The position numbers and the translations under genes are program-made. The notes beneath the pieces are model-generated. The model was not told the origin of the DNA. It saw only the letters and a list, made by a program, of their open reading frames with translations, and ran no database searches. Below are positions 11,276-21,156 of a DNA stretch of 64,000 nt, piece after piece. Location: contig CM039509.1 in NCBI GenBank assembly GCA_022432975.1, positions 17,421,261 through 17,485,260 of the forward strand, read 5' to 3'. Position 1 is the first letter of the stretch; each line of letters starts with the position of its first letter. The DNA comes from Begonia masoniana (lineage: Eukaryota; Streptophyta; Magnoliopsida; Cucurbitales; Begoniaceae).

Positions 11276-12300
11276 GTGTTGAGGATATTGCAGGTGAATT
11301 TCCTGAGTGCACAGATGATTAGCTGTGGTTGGAGGAGTTCATCCATGTCTCGACTCGGAAGTTGATGAGGCGGGTTAACTGGTGTCAGCAGATGTTGAGG
11401 TCTATTTGATAGTGGTTAAGTCTGATCATGTTAAATTTTCACGATAGAATGGTTTTTAATGTTTTGAATCTGTTTTGAGATTTTCTGATAATAGTATTTC
11501 TGTGAGATTTTAAATGTTGGTTCATACTAAATTTTAGTAATGCATTGGTTTGGAATGTTTAAGTGAAGTGAGAAAATTTCCTTTCCGTAGTTAGAGTTGT
11601 TGTTCTGCTCTCTGTCGGTAGATGGAGTCTATCGGCATATGTTGAGTTGTTAATCTGTCCTCTATCGGTATGTGCAGTTCGCCTCACCGGTGGATGTATG
11701 GTTGAGTCGATCGGATGAATGAATCATCCGGCTGACGTCATCGGACGATGTGTGTTTAATTTTATTGGTAGATGTCTTCAGAAAAGCCATCGGATGATGT
11801 AAAAACTCTTTGTCGTTTAGTGGCCGGTGGATGTCGTGTGTTAATCCACCGGAAGATGTAGGTTTAAATCTATCGGATGAAGGAAGGCATCTTGCTGACG
11901 TCATCAGAAGTTGTAGAGAGCATTTTGGTCGTTTAGTCACCGGTGGATACCGTGAGTAAAACCACCGGAAGATGGAGAGAATATTTTGTTGTTTTATGAC
12001 CGGAGGATGGCTTCCGTTTCTGTTTTCTGTTTTTAGCCCTTCCGTTGACTTGGTTCAGCGGCAGGTGCGTTTGACTTTCTTCACCTTTAAAGCAACCCGC
12101 GGTTTAAACTTTTCTTTTCCCTTGGTCAACTATTTCTAATATTCCGCCCGATTATCCAAACACTTTTTATGATTTTGTTCAGCTCTATTTTTGTTTAAAT
12201 GATTTCCGCTGCAAGCAAAAAAAAATATGGTAGAAAGTTTAGTCATGTACGAGGTTTGCATGACAAACCAGGTTCAGATAACTCGGGGCGTTACAAGGCT

Positions 12301-13055
12301 GCTAACCTTGGTTCTGTGACTGAGGACGGATCTCACGGAAGAAGCCCCTAGCTGGCTCCCTCGACTTAACACAAGTCGCCCTGGATGCTTCGAAGTCCAG
12401 ATCTCTAGCTGCAATGTCCGAATAAAGCACATCAATAATCCCCGATACAACCATGTTCATCTGGATCTCCGGATTCAACCCATCCATAAATTGGTGCACT
12501 TTGTCTTCATTGTCGCTGACAAGACACGGTGCAAACCGAGATAAAGCCTTGAACTTCCGTATATAATCCGCAACTGAACCAGTCTGCTTCAGCTGCGTAA
12601 ACTCATTTCTCTTTGCCACTCTCACAGTGCGGCTGAAGTACTTATCGAAGAACACGGTCTTAAACCTCTCCCATGTCATAGCTAATACATCTGTTGTTGA
12701 CTTGATTGAATCCCACCAGAAACGCGCATCTAACGCCAAATGGAAGGTGACATAGGCCACCTTGCTCCCGTTCCCTACCTCTGCATACCCTAGCATATCC
12801 TCCATCACCCTGATCCATTCCTCAGCAACCGTTGGATCCGATGATCGGCTGTCGAATACTAGAGGCCGTAGGCTTTGGAATTTCTGCAGGCCCTGATTAT
12901 TAGGAACTACCAAATCTTGGGCCCTCTGATTCTCTCGGTTCACTAAGCTCGCTCTCGATTTGTTGGGCCTGCCGGTCCATGGGCTGAGACTGACGGTCCA
13001 GCAATTTCGTAAGTCGATCTAGAGCGTCCTCCCTAGGATCCTTTTGTCGAACCAT
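12301..13055 (-). pseudogene. Element A gag N-terminal part
   Basis: The minus-strand frame 12943-12302 encodes a typical retrotransposon gag core (FHLALDARFWWDSIKSTT, TWERFKTVFFDKYFS, FTQLKQTGSVADYIRKF). The likely original start is ATG at 13055 (MVRQKDPRED), which is one frame away, so a frameshift lies between about 12940 and 13000. At 12302 a TAG sits beside the E1 insertion, and the frame continues at 4328. The product would be the capsid-like structural protein that packages element RNA. Confidence 0.88.
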
Positions 13056-13202
13056 TTTTATATAACTCCTATAAAAATCAAAACAAATAATCCTAAGAAA
13101 TCGAAATCAAACAAAGTAATAAACATACTTACAGTTGAGGAAAGATGTCCGCGTAGTGGCTGTGCAGTCGAGCAGTCTACAAAACCGATTTTAAAACCCG
13201 GG

Positions 13203-13215
13203 GGCTCTGATACCA
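13203..13215 (-). other. Element A primer-binding site
   Basis: The reverse complement reads TGGTATCAGAGCC, an excellent match to the initiator tRNA-Met complement, 5 nt from the 5' LTR end at 13221. Bases 13056-13202 are untranslated leader. Confidence 0.9.
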
Positions 13216-13373
13216 TAAATTGTGACGACCCTCGTACTATTCCTAAATTTCCCATAATTATTTATCTTATTTTTTTTTCTTCTAAAAATCTAAAACATTT
13301 AAAATTGAGAACATAAACTAGAAATTTTACAGCGGAAGACTTAGTGAAATGAGAAATATAAAATAGAAGCTAT

Positions 13374-13935
13374 GGACAACAGAAGTGTAGTGTCTGTGGA
13401 CAACAGAAGTGCAGTGGTAGTAGACAACAGAAGTGCAGTGGCTGTGGACATCAGAAGTGCAGTGGTAGTGGACAACAGAATTGCAGTGGCAGTGGACAAT
13501 AGAATTGCAGTGGCAGTGGACAACAGAAGTGCAGTGGCAGTGGACAACAGAATTGAAGTGGCAGCAGACAACAGAATTGCAGTGGCTGTGGACAACAGAA
13601 GTGCAGTGGCTGTGGAAAACAGAAGTACAGTGGCAGTGGACAACAAAAGTGCAGTGGTTGTGGACAACAGAAGTGCAGTGGCTGTGGACAACAGAAGTAC
13701 AGTGGCAGTGGACAACAGAATTGCAGTGGAAGTGGACAACAGAAGTGCAGTGGCTGTGGACAACAGAAGTGCAGTGGCAGTGGACAACAGAAGTGCAGTG
13801 GCTGTGGATAACAGAAGTACAGTGGCTGTGGACAATAGAAGTACAGTGACTGTGGACAACAGAAGTGCAGTGGCAGTGGACAACAGAATTGCAGTGGCAG
13901 TGGACAATAGAATTGCAGTGGTAGTGGACAACATT
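13374..13935. repeat. 24-bp minisatellite, about 23 copies, inside element A LTR
   Basis: The unit is of the form GACAACAGAAGTGCAGTGGC plus about 4 variable bases; copies differ mainly at A/T and G/A positions. Because 24 is divisible by 3 and stops are rare, several frames on both strands stay open across the array. Those frames are a by-product of the repeat and not genes. Confidence 0.96.
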
Positions 13936-14517
13936 TCACAGAACACTTAACCAAAATTCATAAAAATTCCTGAAAACAGAATGGACTACTACCGTGGACG
14001 ACATCCATAAACTTATAAAATTCCGACTACTTAACAGATTTCCAGAGAGCTTAACTTCCTCTCTGGAATTCACTTCTTCCCTAAAATTTACAGAAACACC
14101 AGAATAACCCAGAAATTCTCAAAATATTTACTCACTTCCTCAACCACCAAATAAATCAACCTAAAACATATCCTAGAACGTGTTTAAAAACATAGTAGGA
14201 TTTCGTAAAAAAAACGAACTACGTGAATCCATTTAAAAAAATCTAAACATTTCCTCATGTTTAAAAGAAAACTCCAAGCAGTTCCAGTAAATTGCGAAAT
14301 CAAAATAGTTCTATTATCAATATCAACTCAACTAATTCTTATAACAACCTAAACATATTATTTACATATTTCTTCGAGGAGTAGCCCAAAAGACTTACAC
14401 ACCTCCCCACGGGTCAAAAACGCCTCGACTGCGCCTGCACACTCCCACGACCATTCTTCTTCAACCTGCTTCATACTTCAGGAGGAGGAACGTCGTCCTC
14501 ACCTGTCTCGAAATCAC

Positions 14518-15117
14518 CTACACCATAAAGACACCTATGAGCTAAAGGCTCAGTAAATTCTACGTAAATGCAGATGCGTGCAGTGTGTATGAAGTTCGGA
14601 AATCATGCATAACATAAAGATCGTGGCAGAAAGAATTTCACCGAGATCTTAGCCCGCTAGGTGGAGAGGGCACATCCGGCGGTTGGACAAATCCCTTTCC
14701 ACATAGTAGAGGGGGAGGCATGCTTACATCCATACAGCCATGCCTGTACCCTACCTCGCGTGACCAGATAACGGATTACATATTTTAATTTCATCACATT
14801 AGATGTGTTATTGTGACAGACCCTTAGTCGGCCTACACAATAAATCGATAGCCCCCTTTCGGGCCACATCGCTTTTCTGAAAACATAGTACGGAAATTCA
14901 TTTTCATGCTATGTTAAAATACGTGATGCATGAACAGTTATAAACATAAAGTAAACAACCAACATGCGTACCATCAAGACGATAAAAACATAACCTATAA
15001 AATGACTAACCTAATTACCCAACCAAAGAAATTTAACAAACAATTCACTAATAATCCTCGACGCGACATCGACGTACGATGTAGGCCAATCGGCCAGAGT
15101 AAGTCACGAGAACTTAC
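14518..15117 (-). other. Putative LTR leader intron, element A
   Basis: Minus strand: GAG/GTAAGTT at 15118/15117; hairpin GGCC-GATT-GGCC (15084-15095); arm 1 CCTACATCGT (15076-15085). Arm 2 ATGGTGTAGG (14517-14526) pairs over 10 positions with two G-U wobbles and holds the acceptor. Hairpin TGAGC-N5-GCTCA lies at 14538-14552. A second CAG/GTGAGG is 15 nt past the first acceptor. Confidence 0.55.
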
Positions 15118-16029
15118 CTCGCGTCCAATGCAATTCAAGCTCTGTCCACGAGTGTTGATCACCTAAGGCAATTTACAACAATTGTCGTTAAATCAAGAGT
15201 TGAAACCGCTAAACCTCCAAACTAACAAAACCTTAACTAAAGAAATTTCCTAAAACTCTAAATTAATTCATTGAGGCATTTTGTCGAGTAATTCATTCTC
15301 GTGAATTTTCAAACCTCCATTAATGGGACTTTTAAAATCTCCAACCACCAAACTTTTCAACAACCTCCGTTATTCCCAACTAACTCTCACAATTCACCAT
15401 AAATACGCTTATTAGAGTCATAAACACGATAACCTATTGATTTCCAACCTTAGTTCGCGTTTCAAACAAAATCCTAAACAAACCATAACCGAAATCCAAA
15501 ATATACCAAAATTTAAACTTGTAGATACTAGAGTCTTACCTAGGGCTGTTTGAAGGATGGACGAAGGGAAGAAGGAAGAAAACTTCTTCTTTGGAAGTTG
15601 TTTTCGTGAAAAATGTCAAGGAAGAAGAAGGTTTGGTGTTTTTATAAAGTTGGCTTCCATAATTACAAGTTTACCCCCAAGTCCATTTCTTTGATCGTTT
15701 CTTTATTTCGCCTATCAACCCAGTTTCTCCGTAATTTTTTTATTTCACCATTAATTCCAACTTATTGTTAGAGCTTTATTAAAACTGGCCGTTCGCAAAT
15801 TGGACCACGTTTACTATTTTTACCACAACGTCATTTAAATTATGAGAACGTAATTTTCATAAAATTAGCGTTACAACTCGTAAAATCCCCAAAATTTTCT
15901 GAAAATCCATATTAATTATTAGAATTGTAATAATGTTTTCTGTTTGCAAAACGGACTTGATTTGACATATTTACAAAAATGCCATTATATATTTTATATA
16001 TTTAAAATTCCGTAAAGCCGGGTATTATA

Positions 16030-17285
16030 GTGCATCCAGGGAGCACAAAAATGTATAGAGACCTAAGACAACACTTCTGGTGACCGAACTTGAAGAGAGA
16101 GATTGCCAGGTGTGTGGAAACCTGCCTAGTTTGTCAACAGGTTAAGGTGGAACACCAAAGGCCAGCCGGAACCTTACAGCCACTGCCGATTCCAGAGTGG
16201 AAATGGGAGCCGATTTCCATGGATTTCATAGTTGGACTCCCAAGAACGACGAAAGGGCACGATGGCATCTGGGTGATAGTGGACCGTTTGACAAAGTCGG
16301 CCCACTTTCTATCAGTGAACATGACCTATTCTATGGATTAGATTGCCGAGCTGTATGTGCTGGAGATCGTCAGATTACACGGAGTACCCATTTCGATTGT
16401 CTCTGATAGAGATGCCAGGTTTACTTCAAAATTCTGGAAGAGTCTGCATTAGACGATGGGAACTCAGCTAAATTTCAGCACAACGTTTCATCCTCAGACC
16501 GACAGACAGACAAAAAGAACAAATCAGATTCTTGATGATATGCTTAGAGCTTGCGTGCTGGAATTTCAGGGCTCGTGGAGCCAATATTTTCCCTTGATTG
16601 AGTTCTCATACAACAATAACTTCCAGGCTACGATTGACATGGCTCTGTACGAGGCGTTGTATGTCGGAAATGCAGGTCTCCGCTATATTGGGATGAGGTA
16701 GGCGAGGCTAGCATAGTTGGCCCAGATATTTTACAGCAAACAGCGGAGAAGATCGCTGTTATCAAACAATGTATCGAGGTAGCACAGAGCCGCCAAAAGA
16801 GCTATGCTGACACTAGACGGAGGGACTTGGAGTTCAGTAAGGGTGATGAGGTTTATCTTAAAATTTCTCCGTTTAAGGGCGTTATGCGGTTCGGAAGAAG
16901 AGGCAAGTTAAGCCCTCGTTATGTGGGGCCCTTTCCTATTTTGAAGAGGATCGGGACTATGGCGTACAGGTTATGGCTTCCGGCATCCATGGAAGGCATT
17001 CATGATGTATTTCACGTATCCATTCTAAGAAAATGCGTGCGTGATCCATCACACGTCATTGAGACAAGAGAGATCGAGGTGCAACCAATGCTAACCTACG
17101 TGGAAAAATGGGTACAAATTTTAGAGTCATCTATCAAGGTGTTGCGTAATAAGGAGATCCCGCTAGTAAAGGTCCTATGGCAGAATCACAATGTAGAGGA
17201 AGCTACTTGGGAGAGGCAGCAGGATAGGATGTCGAAGTATCCTGAACAGTTTGTAAAAAATCAAATTTTGAGGACAAAATTTTAA
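16030..17285 (+). pseudogene. Element B integrase and chromodomain (3' end of pol)
   Basis: Opens in the integrase zinc finger ([16 protein letters not shown]) exactly where element A ends, so the upstream part of B lies beyond the window start. It continues through the DDE core ([28 protein letters not shown]) to a Tekay chromodomain and a stop at 17283-17285. Breaks: TGA for Trp near 16081, TAG for Gln near 16339, TAG near 16449, and a 1-bp deletion near 16663 in the [10 protein letters not shown] region. HPQTDRQ has lost the usual Gly. Non-functional. Confidence 0.93.
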
Positions 17286-17300
17286 TTAAGGTGAGTGGAA
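17263..17300 (+). other. Element B pre-PPT hairpin and polypurine tract
   Basis: AAATTTTG-AGGA-CAAAATTT, a perfect 8-bp stem (17263-17282), overlaps the pol stop. AAGGTGAGTGGAA follows and abuts the LTR at 17301. Confidence 0.8.
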
Positions 17301-18567
17301 TGTAACACCTGGTTTTACAAGATTATAATATTCTAATATATAGGGGCATTTTCACAAATATGTCAGATTAAGTCCGTTTTGCGAACGGAAAGTTTTAATA
17401 GAGCTCGAACAATAAGTTGGAATTAATGGTGAGATAAGAAAATTTGGAGAAACCGAACCGTTAGCTAAATAACGAAACAAAGGATGAAACTAATATAAAA
17501 TCAAAGGAAGGGCAAAATTGTAATTTGATAAGCCAAAATTAATAAAAACAACACAAATCCCCTCCCCCCTCCCACGATTTCTCATTCTGCAATTTCATTC
17601 CAGAGAGCCTTGGCGATTCCTCTCCTCTCTCACGCGATTCTCTCTTATGACAACCGGCGTTCCATTTTCGGCATTTGGTTCTTCACGCTTCTTCTCCGTC
17701 TTCACTCCTTAGGTAAGACCTTGTGCTTTTGGAACATTAAATTTCGATTTCTAGGGTTTAAACGGTTAGGGTTCGTTTAGGGTTTTTGTTAAAAAAAACA
17801 AGAATTAAGGTTTGAAATCGATAGGTTTATCGTGATTACGGCTCTAATGGGCGTATTTATTGTAACACCCGAGTTACGACTAGGTAATTTTCCTAACTGT
17901 ATTAACGGTCATGAATATTTAATCTTCGCCGTTTAGAATTTTAAGACAAGTGTAATTAATTGCATGTGGGTTTAAACTAGGTCGAGTGGCAAAGTTGTAA
18001 TAATAGAGGGCTTAGACCGATATTTAAAGGAAGTGGAAATGATTTAAACCTCATTAACTCACTGTAGCCGACATCCTCCATCCTCCATCCTCGGCGATTC
18101 CTTCCCTCGCAAGCTCTCGCCCTCTGCCTGCCTGTAATCCTTCCTTCGACGACCAGTTCCCTTGCTATTTCTCGGTTACCTTACGCTCGAGGTATGAGTT
18201 AGACAATGTAGTTATCAGTTAATCGTTTAGCTCTGTTTTTAGCTTGAACCCGTAACTCAAATCCTTAAACAACAGGGTAATAATATAGTTCATTGTTAAT
18301 CTGAGAGTGATAATGTCATTCCGAATCAGTTTTGGACATTTAAAAACAATCAACCCTGAGTAACCGATAGTCGAATCTGTCTATTTCAGTTCTTGGATTT
18401 CAGGTTTTGCACAGAGCGTTAGACTAAGGATTCAGGATGGCTTTGTCTATTAGACCCTAGGATGACTTGAGGTTAGAACTTATAGGACTTTGTTTTAACT
18501 ACTGCAATGTGAATGTTTTAGGTGAAGAAGTTTGAAGAGAAAGAGCTCAAAGTGCTAAGGAGACCAG

Positions 18568-19220
18568 GTAAGTGAATGTATAGGTTTCTCGGTCAATAGG
18601 ACCCTACATCAAAGGATGCTAAGTAGAAACTCGTACGATGATTAGTAGTTCTTTCATGTTACTGTCTAGCATTTATGTCGACGATTGGTTCGATAGTAAG
18701 CTTTTCATACTGGCTGAATGTTCTGTCCTACAGCTTGGACGAGTTAAAGAACCCCATGCTCATGCATTATCAATGTTTTATGCACATGAAAATGTTTTAA
18801 AAGCATGTTCTCTCATGAACAAGATAAGATGATAAAATCCCTACAACGCGGATGAGTGGGGGTTGAGGGCGGTTCGGCGTATGTCACAGTCCACAGTAGG
18901 ACATATGAATACAACCCACAGTAGGGACCATGATCAAACTCACTGTCGAACCCCCTTTACCGGCACAAATCCTCTCTCATCCCACGCAACATGAACAATG
19001 ATATGAATAACGAATATGGTTCAGCGATATGGACTATAATACGAACGAAGAATGTGTTTCAGCGATGTGAATTATGTTATGAATGATGAATATGGAATAA
19101 TGATTATGAACAAGAAAAGACTCATGACCACGTTTTTCTCTGAATTATGCATTCATGCATTCATGTTATTGTTGCATTCCTTACTAAGCATTAGGCTTAT
19201 AGTTTAAACCTTTGATGTAG
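18568..19220 (+). other. Putative LTR leader intron, S1
   Basis: ACCAG/GTAAGT at 18567/18568. Hairpin GGTC-AATAG-GACC (18591-18603) is a compensated variant of GGCC..GGCC. Arm 1 CCTACATCAAAGG (18603-18615) and arm 2 CCTTTGATGTAGG (19209-19221) are perfect 13-nt complements. Hairpin TAAGC-ATTAG-GCTTA (19185-19199) carries TACTAA. A second CAG/GTGAGG lies 15 nt after the acceptor. Confidence 0.62.
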
Positions 19221-19579
19221 GTGACGAGTTTTCAGGTGAGGGATTCAAGTTAAATGAGGAAGTCTAAGTTTGGCTGTTGGAGAATGCTCAGTGTGGCAGT
19301 GAAGGCTGGATTGGCGAATAAGTTCTTTGGTTTATGCTCTATGAACATTATTAATGATTTTAATATGGAAGTATAAGTAGAATGAAGTTATTTCATAGTA
19401 CTGGGATTGGAAATTATCTGGATGCTCACTGGATAGAGGATGGTACAGTTTATTGAATATCTTTTGTTTAAGACTTCCGATATATGTACTCTGAGGGAAT
19501 CATTGATTTCTGTTTACAGAAATGTTAAGTCTAGAAAGTTTGAGACTTGTTCATGATTATGTCTATTGGGAAATGTTGT

Positions 19580-20165
19580 TTAGTCCTACCGGTAGGAGTG
19601 GTGTGTTTTCTATCGGTAGATGCAGGGTGTTTTCTATCGGTAGCTGTAGTATCTTATCAGTCGGTAAATATAAAGGATTTTCTTTTGCTATCGGTAGAAG
19701 TAACGAGATTTCTGTCGGTAGATACAGTGTGTTTATATCGGGTGATGTAGGAGTCTTTTCCCTGTCGCCTAGTCATCGGTAGATGTAGTTTATACATTTT
19801 CCTGCTGACGTCATCGGCAGATACAGTTTGTTTATCTTCCTGCTGACGTCATCGACAGATGTAGTTTATATACCTTCCTGCTGACGACAACGGCAGACGC
19901 GGTTTGATTAGCTGCCGGCTGACGTCATCGGCAGATGCGGTTTGTATATCTGCCGACGAACATTTAATGAATTGTGTGGGATGCACATGACTGTCGGTTG
20001 ATGTGAGAACTTACATCTACCGATGGGTGATTAATGAATCATGTGAAATGCACGGGATCACCGGAAGATGTAGCTTTGGTTTATCGGTTGATGTGAGCCC
20101 TCTCCTGCCTTGTCGTTTAGCGATCGGCAGATGAGAGTGAAGTTTTGTCGTTGAGTTCGGCAGAT
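19580..20165 (+). repeat. Degenerate CGGnnGATG repeat zone of S1
   Basis: Irregular repeats built on ATCGGTAGATG and ATCGGCAGATG, spaced by about 30-40 bp. Three perfect TGACGTCA palindromes are at 19806-19813, 19844-19851 and 19920-19927. TTGTCGTTTAGCGATCGG also recurs. The repeat has the same design as in the E1 and S2 LTRs. Confidence 0.85.
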
Positions 20166-20618
20166 GCCTTTTTTTTTAAATCCCCCAGCCAAATGTCTTA
20201 TTTCATTGTCCATGTCCTACATGTGACTACAGAATTAGTATTTCCGCTGCTTAGTAAAAAAAATATATATAAAAGAGTGAAAGGAGTGAGTAAAGTCATG
20301 AATTACGTGGCGATCCTTCCCGGGTCGTTACATTTATTATTATTGGTGAGAGTTAGTTGGATTAATGAGGGTTGTTGAGAGTTTGGTGGTTGGAGGTTTT
20401 AAAAAAACTCCATTAATGGAGGTTAAGGATTCACGAGCACGAATTGCTCGATAAAATGCCTCAAGGAGTTAAATTATAGTTTTAAGAAATTTTCTTTAGC
20501 TAGGAGTTTTGTAGTTTTCGAAACTCAACGGTTTAGACTCGATTTTAACGACGATTGTTGTGAATTGTCATAGGTGAACAACACTCGTGGACGGAGCTTA
20601 AATTGCAACGGACACGAG

Positions 20619-21156
20619 GTAAGTCTTCGTGACTTATTTGGCCGATACGGCCTATACCTTGGATGAGCTTTGTTGATCGAGGATAATTGAAGAAATTCTT
20701 GTTTAGTGTAGGTTGGAAGGGTAGTTAGGATAGTTGTATGTTAGAACATTTTTTCATTAGATTCTATGTATTGTTTGTGCTTTTCTTTACGTTTATGCTC
20801 AAATTCATGTTCATGCATCATGTTTTATGAATCGGCTTGAAAAATGAATTTCCGCATATGTTTTCACGAAAAGAAATGCCTAATAAAAAGATATGAAATG
20901 CATGTAATCCTGGTCACGTCGGGGTGTGGCTGTCCTGAGAGGAGGAGTATGTTTTCCCCCTGCAGATGAAAAGGGCTATCTAACCGCCAGATGTGCCATC
21001 TTTATTTGGTGAGTCAACCCCCGGTGACACCTCCCGCTATGTAACTAAACAATGAAAAGGAATGCTTGATTTTACGAACCCCGCACGCATGGCATGCATT
21101 TGCACTTACGTAGATTTACTGAGCCCTTTAGCTCATAGGTTATCTCTGTGGTGTAG
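20619..21156 (+). other. Putative LTR leader intron, element B
   Basis: CGAG/GTAAGT at 20618/20619. Hairpin GGCCG-ATA-CGGCC (20640-20652). Arm 1 CCTATACC (20651-20658) pairs with GGTGTAGG (21150-21157) over 8 positions with one wobble. Hairpin TGAGC-N6-GCTCA at 21120-21135. A second CAG/GTGAGG is 15 nt downstream. Confidence 0.55.

Larger units (their letters stand above)
4334..12295 (+). mobile_element. Tekay-type Ty3/gypsy element E1, complete but degenerate
   Basis: Complete plus-strand element: 5' LTR 4334-5800, primer site at 5804, one-frame gag-pol 5956-10428, polypurine tract at 10451, 3' LTR 10464-12295. The ends are TGTAATA...GTTACA, and AGGCT is duplicated on both sides (4329-4333 and 12296-12300), which fixes the insertion exactly inside element A's gag. 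Three in-frame stops interrupt the polyprotein. The two LTRs differ by a large deletion and a tandem duplication, so they are not equivalent. Confidence 0.97.
10464..12295 (+). repeat. E1 3' LTR with 97-bp tandem duplication
   Basis: 1832 bp. It contains the full leader-intron module (10786-11275) and a tandem duplication, 10948-11044 and 11045-11141, beginning AGTATACTTTTAAGGG. The degenerate CGGnnGATG repeat zone at 11600-12010 has TGACGTCA palindromes at 11733-11740 and 11896-11903. It ends GGGGCGTTACA, followed by the AGGCT duplication. Confidence 0.95.
1..16029 (-). mobile_element. Tekay-type Ty3/gypsy element A (interrupted by E1)
   Basis: Minus-strand chromovirus-type LTR retrotransposon. 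Its 3' LTR is cut by the window edge at 1-590, the coding part lies at 628-4328 and 12301-13055, the primer site at 13203-13215 and the 5' LTR at 13221-16029. The tail of the 5' LTR from 15502 repeats bases 1-590. Element E1 (4334-12295) sits in its gag. Element A itself is inserted in the integrase zinc-finger region of plus-strand element B, whose pol resumes at 16030. Its target duplication cannot be checked because the other flank is off the window. Coding capacity is destroyed by many stops and two frameshifts. Confidence 0.93.
13221..16029 (-). repeat. Element A 5' LTR
   Basis: 2809 bp. The plus strand reads TGTGACGACC...GGGTATTATA; the terminal dinucleotide is decayed relative to the ACA of the other copy. 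From right to left it contains U3 with a TATA-like TTTATAAA near 15640, the leader-intron module (14518-15117) and a 24-bp minisatellite (13374-13935). The stretch 13936-14500 is unique LTR sequence with a CCAGAGAG...CTCTCTGG hairpin near 14042-14068. Confidence 0.93.
17861..20332 (+). mobile_element. Solo LTR S1
   Basis: 2472 bp from TGTAACACCCGAG to GGGTCGTTACA, with TTTAT duplicated on both sides (17856-17860 and 20333-20337). No internal region, primer site or second LTR, so it is the product of recombination between two LTRs. It is the same family as S2 and S3. It contains the leader-intron module and a degenerate repeat zone at 19580-20165. Confidence 0.96.

Noticed and set aside
13341..13954. 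Long open frames on both strands giving periodic VDNRSAVAV-like and LLLSTATAL-like proteins
   Set aside because: They are forced by a 24-bp tandem repeat within an LTR; 24 is a multiple of three and stop words are rare in the unit. No start context or homologue is recognisable.
17380..17400. Hairpin CCGTT-TTGCG-AACGG near the start of the B-family LTRs
   Set aside because: The stem is kept in B and roughly in A, but pairs are broken without compensation in M1 and M2, and M1n is different, so structure is not supported.
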